From: Streptomyces sioyaensis
GTDB taxonomy: Bacteria > Actinomycetota > Actinomycetes > Streptomycetales > Streptomycetaceae
Assembly: GCF_004122735.1 (NCBI RefSeq)
Contig: NZ_SDIF01000052.1
Location: forward strand, 1-45,753
Direction: 5' to 3'
DNA: 45,753 nucleotides
The notes beneath the pieces were generated by a model that saw nothing but the letters and a program-made list of their open reading frames with translations, did no database searches and was not told where the DNA came from. Below, piece by piece: positions 1 to 8,617 of this stretch; within the stretch, counting starts at the first letter, position 1, and each line of letters starts with the position of its first letter. The translations under genes were made by a program, and so were the position numbers.

Positions 1-2
1 TG

Positions 3-77
3 ACCGACAACGGCGGAATCTTCGGACCTGGACGACTCATACCCAACCAACGACGAATCTTCGACTCAGGTCACTAG
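3..77 (+). CDS. possible C-terminal tail of a gene entering from the left
   Basis: The frame starting at base 3 is open from the window edge to a TAG at 75-77 and encodes about 24 residues (ending IFDSGH). It could be the end of a gene whose body lies outside the window, just upstream of the IS701 remnant. I do not recognise the family, and a 24-codon open stretch in GC-rich DNA is weak evidence. Confidence 0.15.
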   Translation, partial: TDNGGIFGPGRLIPNQRRIFDSGH

Positions 78-94
78 TGCTCCAGCTGTAGATC

Positions 95-783
95 GTGATC
101 TTGCTGGCGGGAGGCGGTGTGGGAATGGGTGCGGCCACCGTTCCCGGCCGGTGCCGGGTAGCGTTCGAGGGCCTGATGGAGCGGATCGCCAGGCGCTTCA
201 CTCAGGTTGAACCCCGGCGCCGGGCCGGGCGGTTGGTGCTCGGGCTGCTGTCGGACCTGCCGCGCAAGAACTGCTGGACGATCGCCGAGTGGGCCGGGGA
301 TACCAGCCCGCACGGCATGCAGCATCTGCTGTGCCGGGCCTCCTGGGATGCCGACGCCGTCCGTGATGACGTGCGCGAGTATGTCGTCGAGCACCTCCAC
401 GACGATGCCGCGGTGCTGGTCGTCGACGAGACCGGCGACGTGAAGAAGGGCACCCACACGGTCGGGGTCCGGCGCCAGTACACCGGCACAGCCGGGGGAT
501 CGAGAACTCCCAGGTCGCGGTCTACCTCGTCTACGCCGGCGAGCAGGGAAACGCAGCGCTCGATCTGGAGCTGTACATCCCGCGCTCTTGGACGTGCGAC
601 CCGGATCGCTGCCGGGCAGCCGGGCTCGGCGAGGAGACCGTCTTCGCGACCAAGCCGGAACCGGCCCGCACGATGATCGAACGGTTCCTGAACGCCGGAC
701 ACCACGTGGGCCGGGTCGCCGGTGACGAGGTCTACGGCGGAACCCGAAACTACGGTCCGACCTGGAGGGACACGGCATCGGCT
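95..783 (+). pseudogene. IS701-family transposase, frameshifted and 3'-truncated
   Basis: The N-terminal half of an IS701-type DDE transposase is clear. It has LGLLSDLPRKNCWTIAEWAG, the segment VLVVDETGDVKKG carrying a DDE aspartate, then VGVRRQYTGTAG. The frame is lost near base 495. Continuing one frame over gives IENSQVAVYLVYAGEQGN, then ELYIPRSWTCDPDRCRAAGL and GDEVYGG, which carries the second catalytic aspartate. Homology stops around 740-783, exactly where the first MITE-like element begins, so the C-terminal half with the last acidic residue is missing. Family members are roughly 400 residues and only about 220 codons remain. The protein cannot be functional. The start shown is the GTG of the open frame; a GTG slightly downstream is equally possible. 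Confidence 0.85.
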
Positions 784-999
784 AGGGCGTGTCCCTTCGA
801 TCTCCGTGGATCAGCCTGCGGCTCCCCCAGCTAACGCTGGGAGGTGCCCCCAGGTGCCGTGCATCGCAAGGCGGAGCGTCTCCCTCGGACGGGTGTCCGT
901 GGGTGATGCGACAACGCGGCGTGGGGGCACCCCCAGCGTTAGCTGGGGGAGTGCGGTGCCAGGAGTCGCAGGCCCACGGAGATCGGAGAGACACGCCCT
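784..999 (+). mobile_element. MITE-like element, copy A (~216 bp)
   Basis: A non-coding element with terminal inverted repeats: left end AGGGCGTGTCCCTTCGATC, right end complementary apart from two bases. Inside it carries a second pair of inverted repeats built on CCCCCAGCTAACGCTGGG, so the whole unit can fold on itself. It is almost identical, in opposite orientation, to the element at 5091-5307. The left end abuts the truncated IS701 transposase. CTAG is present at the left boundary (782-785) and CTGG at the right (998-1001). It encodes nothing convincing and would need a transposase in trans. The CTAG preference recalls part of the IS5 family, which is inference. Confidence 0.8.
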
Positions 1000-1744
1000 G
1001 GTACACCTCACGGAAGTTCACTAAAGCCTGCCGCAAACCAACTCGGTAAGCGGGCATTGGACCCGGCTGGACAAATCCATTTGGCGCTCTCGCTTCGGTG
1101 GGGCCACAACGCGGGAAGCCGCGTCGGCTCCATAACTCAACGCGCTCGTAGGGTAGTTACCAGTAACCAGACAACCCGGTTCGCGACGCCCTTGACCGGA
1201 ATTACCTGCGGGAATGCGTGGAGCAGCAAGTGCTTGCAGGTAAGCCTGAAAGGCCATCCAGCACTGACGCCCGGATGACGCGATGAATAAGTTGCTTGGT
1301 ACTGAGCGTTGACTGGGAATACAGAGCCTTGCTTTACTTCTGCGCGGGACGACGGCCGGACCATCAACCAATCCCCCCACAGTGCCGTTAAGCGATCCTG
1401 GCGTCTCCCACCCCCCTTCACTCGGCATGACTGCGACCAATTCCCAGGCATGACCGCGAGCTTCGTATTGGCATGTTCCTGACACAGGAGCCCCCACCGT
1501 GCCACCTCCCCCACGCGCGCGCGGACCACCCATTGGCGTGGTGCTTTCGCGCTCACCGGATCACAGATCCGACAACAGCCAGCCGCCTTGCGGTGATGCA
1601 GCCATACCTCGATCCGCCGCTCGTGAAAACCCCGAGCGCAAGCGGCAATTCGAGCGGCGGGCTGCACTCGCGATGGCTTGGCGCCCGCACGACCCAACCC
1701 ACCACCCCTGCCGCTCTCAGCGGTTCACATCAAGGAGTCGAAAC
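1000..1744. other. gene-free stretch of lower GC, upstream of the C1 peptidase
   Basis: About 740 bases without a recognisable gene. Base composition is visibly lower in GC than the surroundings between about 1,020 and 1,480. Open frames exist on both strands but none has family-like content or a good ribosome site. The last part presumably carries the promoter of the peptidase gene. Short repeats such as GTTACCAGTAAC near 1155 are visible, but no assignment is possible. Confidence 0.5.
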
Positions 1745-2641
1745 GTGCGTATCAAGCGAACCCTCAGCGTCGGCACCGCGCTCGCGGTGTCCTGCTTGGC
1801 GACTGTGGTCGCCACCAACGCGACCGCGGCCAACCCCGCGCCCGTCCATTCCCAGCACCACGAGCACGGAATGGGCCTGGACCTCGCCGCGCTCAGAGCG
1901 CACAAAGCCCCCAAGTCACCGGTGAAGCACGGGGCGTTGCAGGCACCGCGCCCTCGACCCGGTGACGTACCGTCGAGCTTCGACCTGAGCACGTACGCGC
2001 TGTCGCCCGGCGACCAAGGAAGGGTCGGTTCCTGCGTCACTTGGGCCACCGGTTACTCCGGCTACGGCATATTGATGAAGGAGCAGGGCATCAGCGGCTC
2101 CCCGATGGCGCCGATGTTCATCTACTCGCAGATCGCTCAGGGCAACGACCAGGGCACCTGGGCCAGCGTCGCATTGCCCATGGAACAGAAGCAGGGCATC
2201 GACACCAAGGACGACTACTGGCAGGGCGACTTCGACTACACGACCCAGCCCGACGACAACGAGCGTGCGAACGCGGCACATTACAAGCTGTCGGGGTGGC
2301 AACAGCTGCCTACCAGCGGTTCGAAGGCCAAGGCCGCCATACAGGACGCGATATCGCAGGGCATGCCGGTGCCGATCGGGTTCACGGTGCACCAGAGCTT
2401 CATGGACATGGACGCCGCGACCGCGTCGAGCTACAGCTACCTCCCCGGGGACTCCCACAGCGACCCGGTCGAAGGCGGGCACGAGGTGACCATAGTCGGC
2501 TACAACGACAAGGGCGTGAAGATCGAGAACAGCTGGGGCGGCAACTGGGGAGACGGCGGCTTCTTCACCGTGCCGTGGAGCTTCTTCGACACCGGTGACG
2601 TCGATGAGGTCTCTGCCATGGGGAAGCTCGTCACGAGCTGA
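1745..2641 (+). CDS. secreted papain-family (C1) cysteine peptidase
   Basis: A 298-residue secreted cysteine protease. A GTG start at 1745 with AAGGAG at 1732-1737 gives MRIKRTLS followed by a hydrophobic signal peptide ending near ATAAN; the open frame upstream lacks this logic. The papain triad is visible. The oxyanion Gln (Q91) and nucleophile C97 lie in QGRVGSCVTWA, H246 in GGHEVTIVGYN, and N262 in IENSWGGNWGDGG. The region between signal and catalytic domain is only about 50 residues, so any propeptide is short. Expected role: extracellular proteolysis. The gene stands alone, lies inside the segment bracketed by the inverted MITE pair and is followed by a strong terminator hairpin. The family call is firm; the substrate is unknown. 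Confidence 0.9.
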   Translation: MRIKRTLSVGTALAVSCLATVVATNATAANPAPVHSQHHEHGMGLDLAALRAHKAPKSPVKHGALQAPRPRPGDVPSSFDLSTYALSPGDQGRVGSCVTWATGYSGYGILMKEQGISGSPMAPMFIYSQIAQGNDQGTWASVALPMEQKQGIDTKDDYWQGDFDYTTQPDDNERANAAHYKLSGWQQLPTSGSKAKAAIQDAISQGMPVPIGFTVHQSFMDMDAATASSYSYLPGDSHSDPVEGGHEVTIVGYNDKGVKIENSWGGNWGDGGFFTVPWSFFDTGDVDEVSAMGKLVTS

Positions 2642-2648
2642 TGCACGA

Positions 2649-2686
2649 GGCCCCTCCCCAGTCCTCGCCGGCACCGGGGAGGGGCC
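2649..2686 (+). terminator. terminator hairpin after the C1 peptidase
   Basis: A perfect 11-bp inverted repeat, GGCCCCTCCCC (2649-2659) and GGGGAGGGGCC (2676-2686), begins 7 bases after the peptidase stop codon. There is no T-run, as is usual for Streptomyces terminators. Confidence 0.7.
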
Positions 2687-2743
2687 GCTCCACGATGCGG
2701 GCCGATTGTGTTCGCAACGGCATGCCGGCGAAGGGGGGACCAG

Positions 2744-2968
2744 ATGCGCGAGCGCGAGTGGGATACGGCGATACGGGAGCCGCTCGCGTGGGCCGCAGCG
2801 GGCGCCCCGGTGCTGATGCTCGTCGAGGGAGAGGCGGGAACGGGCAAGATCCGGTGGCAGCCAGCCGGGCCGAGAACGGCAGCCAGTTGCCTCCTCCTGG
2901 GATTCCTCGCCGGGGCGGCGGGCTTCAACGTGTCACCAGCTCTCACACTGGTCACACCGACCCCGTAG
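2744..2968 (+). pseudogene. N-terminal stub of an AAA/LuxR-type ATPase regulator
   Basis: An ATG at 2744 preceded by GGGGGGA opens with MREREWDTAIREPL, then VLMLVEGEAGTGK. This is the start and Walker A loop of the large AAA-type ATPase regulators common in Streptomyces. After GTGKIRW the expected LLxEA helix is lost and the frame runs into unrelated sequence until a TAG at 2968. Normal members have several hundred to a thousand residues; this has 74. It looks like a promoter-proximal remnant left by a deletion. The Walker A reading is direct; the LuxR-type assignment is inference. Confidence 0.5.
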
Positions 2969-3404
2969 ACGCCTCCGCATCACAGGGCTCTGACCTGGAT
3001 TTACGCGCTCGTCCTGGACCAGCTGGACACACTTGGACGGTCTCTACAACCTGTGCCATGTGGTACCCAGAGCAGCGCCCAGGACGAGTACGGGGGCGTC
3101 GTCGGGGCCATCGATCCGGTGCTGAGCTGCTGACCCGCCCCCGAGCCAAGGCGGACCAGGCCTCAGCACTGCACACCATCCCGGGCGCCACCCGGCCCCA
3201 AGGCACCGTCAAAGTTGCCGACGACGTACTCGACACCTTTCTGAAACGGGCTCTCACTGATCTGTGACGCACCTTCCCGTCTCCTTGTTGGACCCCCCTT
3301 GGATCAGCACCGCCGGGTAGACGATCCGGCAAGTGGAAGACCGTTCACGATCACCACCGGCGATGGTCGGCGGACGGCACGTGGGACCGAATCGTTGGCG
3401 CGGT
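2969..3404. other. no recognisable gene; probably degraded coding sequence
   Basis: A plus-strand frame between about 2990 and 3133 reads like protein (LVLDQLDTLGRSLQ) and ends at a TGA. Another, ending at 3267, finishes with VADDVLDTFLKRALTDL. Neither has a plausible start or a family I recognise. They may be further pieces of the gene beginning at 2744, or of another decayed gene. Confidence 0.3.
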
Positions 3405-4398
3405 TCAGCGACACAGGGCCGTGTCCACGACACCGTCCATGCGCTTCTTGGTTGCCTGGCTCAGCTGCATGGTCACGGCGACGTTGGCCGCGCGGCCGTT
3501 CTCGGTGGCGCCGCCTCGGGTCTCGTATCCCGTCATGCTGCCGCCGTGACCCCAGTGCACACCGCCGCACGACAGCGGCGTGCTCACGAGTCCCAGGCCG
3601 TAACGGGCACCGGAGGGAAAGGGGTAACTGGCGGGGACGGTGGTGCGCATCTGGTCGAGCTGCGCCTTCGGGAGAAGGCGGCCGGCCAACAGTGCGGTGA
3701 AGAACCGGTTCAGGTCGGAGTTGGTGGACACCATCTGACCGCAGCCCAGGCCCAGGAAGGGTCCCATTCCGTGGCGTCGCCCAGAGGCGCGGCTGCCGAA
3801 CCCTGGTAGTAGCCCCGGGGATGGCGCTCCCGGATCCTCTCCTCGCCTGGCACGGGGAAGTAGGTGTGGCGCAATCCGATGCGTTTGATGACGCGCTGGT
3901 CGATCTCCACGGCGAGGGGACGGCCGGTGACCTTCTGCACGATCAGGCCGGCCAACAGGTAGTTCGTGTTGCTGTAGGTCCAGTTCGTACCGGGGGCGAA
4001 GTCTGCCTTGTGCTGGAGAGCGAGGTCGAGGAGTTCGCGGGGCTCGTAGTAGCGGATGTCGTCGCTGAGGTACGTGCTGTAGTTGGGAAGTCCGCTGGTG
4101 TGCTGGAGTATTTGGCGGACGGTGATGTGGCGTCCGTCGATGCCGGCCCCGCGCACCAGGCCGGGCAGATAGGTGTTGACCGGGGCATCAAGGCCGATCC
4201 TGCCTTCACCGACCAGTTGCAGCACGACCACCGCCGTGAACGTCTTGGTGTTGCTGCCGATCCGCAGCTGACTGTCCCGGGGCACCTTCGCTCCGGTGGC
4301 CAGGTCGCCGACCCCTGCGGTGTAGGTGCGGGTGCGGCTGTCACGGGCCCGCCGCCAGGCCGCACACCGTCCAAAAGGGCCTGAAAGCTCTGGTGCAC
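3405..4398 (-). pseudogene. serine hydrolase (beta-lactamase/DD-peptidase fold), frameshifted at both ends
   Basis: Most of a penicillin-binding-type serine hydrolase reads on the minus strand. The SxxK motif is in LRIGSNTKTFTAVV, the YxN motif in TWTYSNTNYLLAGLIVQ, then the HxG motif in HWGHGGSMTGYE. A frameshift near 3745 separates DATEWDPSWAW from GQMVSTNSDLNRFFTALLAG. A second lesion near 4340 separates VHQSFQALLDGV from DSRTRTYTAGVGDLATG, with several codons missing. No signal peptide or start codon is present upstream, although relatives are secreted D-alanyl-D-alanine carboxypeptidase-like enzymes of about 380 residues. All catalytic motifs survive, so the inactivation looks recent. 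Confidence 0.85.
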
Positions 4399-4567
4399 AC
4401 CGACGGCGTGCCCGCCGCGCTGGCGAGAGCAGGGGCGAGGGAACCCGAAGCCATCGGCTCCGACCCGTCCCGGACACGCCCTGGTGCCCCGCGTTCATGG
4501 CGTCGCACACGGTGCACGCGGCGCAGCGGGACCGTCGCCCCGGGCCCGGCTGTGGTGCAATGGTTGA

Positions 4568-5092
4568 GTGAAATTTGAGCATGACAACATGGTCGGGGTC
4601 CATCTGGCAGTGTCGCTGGTGAATCTGGAGTCGAGTGGTTCCTGGGGGGCGGAGGCACTGGAACGGGCACTGCAAGAGCATGGGATCCGACGTTCGCGTG
4701 TCACTGGCTCGGCCGGTGCGGAGATCAGGGCGTGGTCGCGGCGTTTGAGGCCCGTTTTCGAGGCCGGCTCGCAGGGCGAACGGTGCGAGGTGATCAACGC
4801 TCTGCTCGCGGACGGCGCTGGAAGCGTGTACCTGACCACGCACGACGACTTGCGGCCGCATCTGCACTTCGCACCGGACGGCCAGGACGTCCAAAGCCGT
4901 GTGAAAGCCGTGACCGCGGGAGCTGTGGCCATCTTCACCATGGAGGCCGAGGGGGAACGGCTGGGCGTCTGCGCGCTGGACTCCTGCCGGACCGCCTTCG
5001 TCGACACCAGCCGCAGCGGTCGCCGCGCCTACTGCTGCGCGCGCTGCGCCAACACCGATGCGGTCCGCCGCCACCGCATGAAGCGGCGCTAG
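4568..5092 (+). CDS. CGNR zinc-finger domain protein
   Basis: A 174-residue protein with the C-terminal CGNR zinc finger, residues about 130-174 (CALDSCRTAF, then RRAYCCARCANTDAVRRHR). It has four metal-binding cysteines followed by the basic tail typical of the family. The N-terminal part corresponds to the ABATE-type stress-response domain, somewhat shorter than usual. Such proteins are thought to be DNA-binding regulators. The GTG at 4568 starts the frame without a convincing ribosome site, so a leaderless transcript is possible. The TAG stop (5090-5092) lies inside the CTAG that forms the left boundary of MITE copy B, so the insertion touched the stop codon without altering the protein. 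Confidence 0.8.
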   Translation: MKFEHDNMVGVHLAVSLVNLESSGSWGAEALERALQEHGIRRSRVTGSAGAEIRAWSRRLRPVFEAGSQGERCEVINALLADGAGSVYLTTHDDLRPHLHFAPDGQDVQSRVKAVTAGAVAIFTMEAEGERLGVCALDSCRTAFVDTSRSGRRAYCCARCANTDAVRRHRMKRR

Positions 5093-5307
5093 GGGGTGTC
5101 TCTCCGATCTCCGTGGGCCTGCGACGCCTGGCACCGCACTCCCCCAGCTAACGCTGGGGGTACCCCCACGCCGCGTTGTCGCATCACCCACGGACACCCA
5201 GTCCGCGGGAGACGCTCCGCCTTGCGATGCACGGCACCTGGGGGCACCTCCCAGCGTTAGCTGGGGGAGCCGCAGGCTGATCCACGGAGATCGGAGAGAC
5301 ACCCCCT
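5091..5307 (-). mobile_element. MITE-like element, copy B (~217 bp), inverted relative to copy A
   Basis: The reverse complement of this segment matches copy A almost base for base. Differences are a few substitutions and a small length change around the central GTCCGTGGGTGATGCGAC. Its terminal repeats are perfect: AGGGGGTGTCTCTCCGATCT at the left and its exact complement at the right. They are flanked on both sides by CTAG (5089-5092 and 5306-5309), which may be the target duplication. It sits between the CGNR gene stop and the 3' end of the AEC transporter, only 23 bases from the latter. Its internal inverted repeats could act as a bidirectional terminator for these convergent genes. Confidence 0.8.
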
Positions 5308-5330
5308 AGCGTTCCGCCCTGTTGCAGGCG

Positions 5331-6248
5331 CTACGCCGAGACCAGTGCCAGAACGAAGGGGACGGCGGCGATGCCCAGAAGTGTCTGTGTCGCGGTGATG
5401 CCGGCCATCAGCAGTGCGTCGCCGCCGAGTTGTCTCGCCATGATGTACGCGGACGATGCCGTGGGCAGAGCCTGGAAGAGCACGGCGATGATCAGTGCCT
5501 GGGAGCCGAGGCCGACCATGTGAGCCGCCAGGAAGGTCGCGGCGGGCATGAGGGCGAACTTGACGGACGACGACGTGAGGATCGGCGCTGCCCACGACCG
5601 TGCCGCACCGAAGCGCAGCGCGGCGCCGATGCACAGCAGCCCCAGTGGCATCGAGGCGGCTCCGAGTGCCTGGAGCGCCGGCTCGATTCCCGGCGGCAGG
5701 CGCAGATCGAGTGCCTGAAGGATGATGCCTCCCGCGCAGGCGAGGATGAGCGGGTTGGTCACGAGCTGTTTGACGATGCCCGCGAGGCGCAGGCGTGCGC
5801 TCCCGAACCGTGCGAAGACCAGCACGCACAAGACATTGACCGTGGGCACGATCGCCGCATTGCAGACCGCGGCGGTGGCCACGCCCTGGGTGCCGTACAG
5901 ACCGGCAGCGATCGTCACGCCGATGTAGTTGTTGAACCTGACACTGCCCTGGAAGACCGAGGTAAATCCGTCGTCCTTCAGTCGCATCATGGGTCTGAAG
6001 GCGATGACCAGCACGGCGACTGCCACCGTGGAGGCGACCAGAGTGCCTGCCAGAGCCCGCACCGGCAGATCGTCGGTGTCGGCCGTCGCCAGGCTGTGCA
6101 GGAACAGAGCCGGGAGCAGTACGTGATAGCTGAGGCGCTCGGCTTCGGACCAGAAACCCTCGGCCGTGATCAGCGATCGCTTGAGCGCGTAGCCCAGCGC
6201 GATCAGCAGAACAACCGGAATCAGCGCCTTGACGGTCAGGGTGATCAC
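5331..6248 (-). CDS. AEC-family transporter (auxin efflux carrier type)
   Basis: A 305-residue integral membrane protein with about ten hydrophobic segments in two halves, beginning VITLTVKALIPVVLLIALGYALKR and ending with a hydrophobic helix. The N-terminal helix with GYALKR, the FNNYIGVTIAAGLYG segment and the late LIIAVLFQALPTASSAY segment fit the AEC family. Its members export organic acids or amphipathic anions. The GTG at 6248 was chosen because the longer open frame upstream encodes no membrane or family-like sequence. The gene has no operon partner and converges on the CGNR gene across MITE copy B. The substrate cannot be read from the sequence. Confidence 0.8.
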   Translation of the reverse strand: MITLTVKALIPVVLLIALGYALKRSLITAEGFWSEAERLSYHVLLPALFLHSLATADTDDLPVRALAGTLVASTVAVAVLVIAFRPMMRLKDDGFTSVFQGSVRFNNYIGVTIAAGLYGTQGVATAAVCNAAIVPTVNVLCVLVFARFGSARLRLAGIVKQLVTNPLILACAGGIILQALDLRLPPGIEPALQALGAASMPLGLLCIGAALRFGAARSWAAPILTSSSVKFALMPAATFLAAHMVGLGSQALIIAVLFQALPTASSAYIMARQLGGDALLMAGITATQTLLGIAAVPFVLALVSA

Positions 6249-6650
6249 ACCGGGATCCCGTCCAGCGTGGCGAGGATGGGTGAGCCGGAAGGTGTCACCG
6301 GGCAGCCCTCCCCAGGGCGAACGGAACATCCGTAGAACCCGTGGCCGTTGCGTCTCGCTGGTGGGGGTGGGAAGAGTCAGTACCCTGGGCACTGGGCGTC
6401 GAAGAGTGCATACCCACAGGCTGATGTAACACCGCGAGACATAACAACCATTACAGTGACTCCCGTGACAGGACTCAGCAGGCCGCACTCCCCGACGCCC
6501 CGAAAGCAAGGGCTGTGGCCTTCACGAGCATGACGTCTGCACGCGCGAAGTGGTGACGCGGGCCTGCCGTCCCGTCACCGCCGGCCTGGAAGACCAAGCC
6601 GCCAACGGCCTTGCCGACCGTCTCGACCACGGGATTGACCCCGGGTCGAC
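6249..6650. other. upstream region of the AEC gene; no gene seen
   Basis: About 400 bases with no convincing coding sequence. It should contain the AEC gene promoter. A stretch of lower GC around 6,420-6,480 is the best place for it. Between 6,535 and 6,650 there may be unrecognisable debris adjoining the IS630 relic. Confidence 0.4.
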
Positions 6651-6736
6651 GACTGGGCCGCAGCCAACAACATCGAATTCGCCTACACACCGGCCAACAG
6701 TTCCTGACTGAACCGCATCGAGGCCCAGTTCACCGC
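6651..6736 (+). pseudogene. IS630-family transposase, internal fragment
   Basis: Twenty-odd codons read DWAAANNIEFAYTPANSS, a stop, then LNRIEAQFTA. This is the conserved block before the final acidic residue of IS630 transposases, normally TPxNSSWLNRIEAQF. The tryptophan codon of SSW is TGA here, a direct nonsense change. The fragment is joined without a gap to a piece of a Tn3-type transposase. No terminal repeats were found. Confidence 0.7.
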
Positions 6737-6918
6737 GCCGCCGTCAAACAGCTCGCCGCCGACGGCCTCCCCGTCACCGACGATCTGCTCGCCCGACACT
6801 CCCCGCTCCAGTACGACCACATCAACTTCCTCTGCTACGCACCCCGCCAACCTCGCCGGGCCTGCGGCAGCTGCGTGACCCGCACGCCGGTGATGAGGAC
6901 GACGGCGGGCAGGAGTGA
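6737..6918 (+). pseudogene. Tn3-family transposase, C-terminal fragment
   Basis: The sequence reads AVKQLAADGLPVTDDLLARH, then SPLQYDHINFL. After a frame change it reads LRQLRDPHAGDEDDGGQE and stops at 6916-6918. The pattern LSPxxxxHINxxGxY followed by LRxLRDP is the C-terminal end of Tn3-family TnpA proteins. At least one indel near 6,850 breaks the frame, and the remaining ~900 residues are absent. The 38-bp-type terminal repeat expected just downstream is not visible. Confidence 0.6.
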
Positions 6919-7138
6919 GCGTCACCGACCAGGGCGCCGATCAGCTTGCGGACCGCCGCTCTCGTCAGCCGCTTCGCGGCGGTCGCAGCCAGCACCCGGC
7001 GATGACGCCAGGAAAGCCCTTGCAGAAGAGAAGACCCGCCAACTCCCCTGAACCTCTGGGAACTTGGCCCACCCGCCAGTAGCATCCGGCCGGCCGGTAG
7101 CACGCCGCCCGAGCAGCCCCCTCGAAAGGGTCTCCTGC

Positions 7139-8557
7139 ATGCGCCTGACCTCCCGCGTCGCCCCCGCCGCCCTTGCCCTGGCCGCCCTCCTGCTCGGCGT
7201 CCTCCCCGCGCAGGCCCAGGCCCACCCCGACCGCGCGCCCGACCGGATCACGGTCGGTGACCGCACCTTCCTCACCGACGGCCAAGGCCGCGCGCTCCAG
7301 TGGCGCGGCTTCAACCTTGCCGACAAGAGCAGCCGAGGCACCCACGCGTTCGCCGACATCCACGAGAGCGATCTCAAAGACATGGCCGCCCGGGGCTTCA
7401 ACCTCGCGCGCCTCGCGTTCTTCTGGGACGACCTCGAACCCACCCCCGGGCACTACGACCGCGGCTACCTCACCAAGATGCGCCGCATCCTCGACTGGGC
7501 CAACCGCTACGACATCAAGGTCATCATCGACGCCCACCAGGACGTATACGGCCCCCACTTCGGCTCCCGCGGCGTCCCCGACTGGGCCACCCGCGACGAG
7601 GGGTTGCCGTTCTGGCCGATACCCGACGACTGGTTCTCCGAGTACTTCGAGCCATCCGTACAGACCGCCTTCGACCACCTGTACAAGGACGCCGATCTCC
7701 GCGCCGCGCACGCTCGCATGTGGATGACGGTCGCCTCCGCCCTGGGCAGGCACCCGGCGCTGCTCGGCTACGACCTGATGAATGAGCCGTTCGCGAAGTT
7801 CCTCGAAGGCGAAGACCTCCCCGCCGCCGCGGCCCGCTTCGAAGCCACCGAGCTCACCGAGCTGTGGAACCGCCTTGCCCACGCGATCCGACTGGTCGAC
7901 CACAGGTCGTGGGTATTCGTCGAACCAACCGTCATCGTCGGTGTCGGCGTCCCCACCCAGATGGGCCACATCGACGACCCGCACGCCGGCTACGCGCCGC
8001 ACTTCTACGAGACCGCGATGGAAACCGGCGGCGACTACGACCCCAACGGCACCTTCATCCCCGCCTACGAGGCCGCGATCAGCGATTACCCGACCCGTCA
8101 CCGCATGCCGGTGATCGTGGGCGAGTGGGGCGGCAACCCCTACGTTCCGCACGCAAGCCAGTTCGTCACCGACATGACGGCCTCCCTGGACCGCTTCTCC
8201 AGTGGCTGGACGTGGTGGCAGTGGTGCCGGGGCGGCGGCTACTGCTTCCTCGACCGGACGGGCGCCGCGAAGCCCAACGCCCAGCTGCTCGTCCAGCCGT
8301 ACGCGCGGGCCGTCGCGGGCGACCCGCTCACGTTCGCGTACGACCCGGCTACCCGCACCTACACGCTCACCTTCCGCACCCGCGACAACGCAAAGGGGCC
8401 CACCCTAATCACCGTGCCCAAGGACACATACCCAGGCGGCTACCGCGTCGAAATCCAAGGCAGCAAGGCAAGTTGGGACGACCACGGCCAGACCGTCACC
8501 GTGCGCGCCCACAGCAGGGCCGGAGCCACCTACAGGGTCACGATCAGCCCGAGGTAA
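7139..8557 (+). CDS. secreted glycoside hydrolase family 5 enzyme, endoglycoceramidase-like
   Basis: A 472-residue secreted glycosidase. The ATG at 7139 follows GAAAGGG, and residues 1-28 form a clear signal peptide ending AQAQA. A GH5 TIM barrel follows. It has QWRGFNLADKSS near residue 60, DAHQDVYG on the third strand, the acid/base E216 in YDLMNEPF and the nucleophile E329 in VGEWGGN, with an aromatic WTWWQWC loop after it. A C-terminal beta-sandwich of about 80 residues starts near FAYDPATRTYTLTF. The NLADKSS motif and this domain order match endoglycoceramidases and related glycolipid hydrolases (GH5 subfamilies 28/29) better than cellulases. It should act outside the cell on glycosyl lipids or aryl glycosides. 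It is monocistronic and convergent with the LysE gene. Confidence 0.9.
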   Translation: MRLTSRVAPAALALAALLLGVLPAQAQAHPDRAPDRITVGDRTFLTDGQGRALQWRGFNLADKSSRGTHAFADIHESDLKDMAARGFNLARLAFFWDDLEPTPGHYDRGYLTKMRRILDWANRYDIKVIIDAHQDVYGPHFGSRGVPDWATRDEGLPFWPIPDDWFSEYFEPSVQTAFDHLYKDADLRAAHARMWMTVASALGRHPALLGYDLMNEPFAKFLEGEDLPAAAARFEATELTELWNRLAHAIRLVDHRSWVFVEPTVIVGVGVPTQMGHIDDPHAGYAPHFYETAMETGGDYDPNGTFIPAYEAAISDYPTRHRMPVIVGEWGGNPYVPHASQFVTDMTASLDRFSSGWTWWQWCRGGGYCFLDRTGAAKPNAQLLVQPYARAVAGDPLTFAYDPATRTYTLTFRTRDNAKGPTLITVPKDTYPGGYRVEIQGSKASWDDHGQTVTVRAHSRAGATYRVTISPR

Positions 8558-8617
8558 CCCACCCGATTCGCTTGAGGGCCGCGGGCCCCACTGTGCGCGT
8601 ACGGCGAGACGGATGCT

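Noticed and set aside
3710..5302. 530-residue minus-strand protein starting inside MITE copy B
   Set aside because: Its first part is MITE sequence and antisense of the CGNR gene. Only the C-terminal part is the serine hydrolase, and the same false N-terminus appears at copy A.
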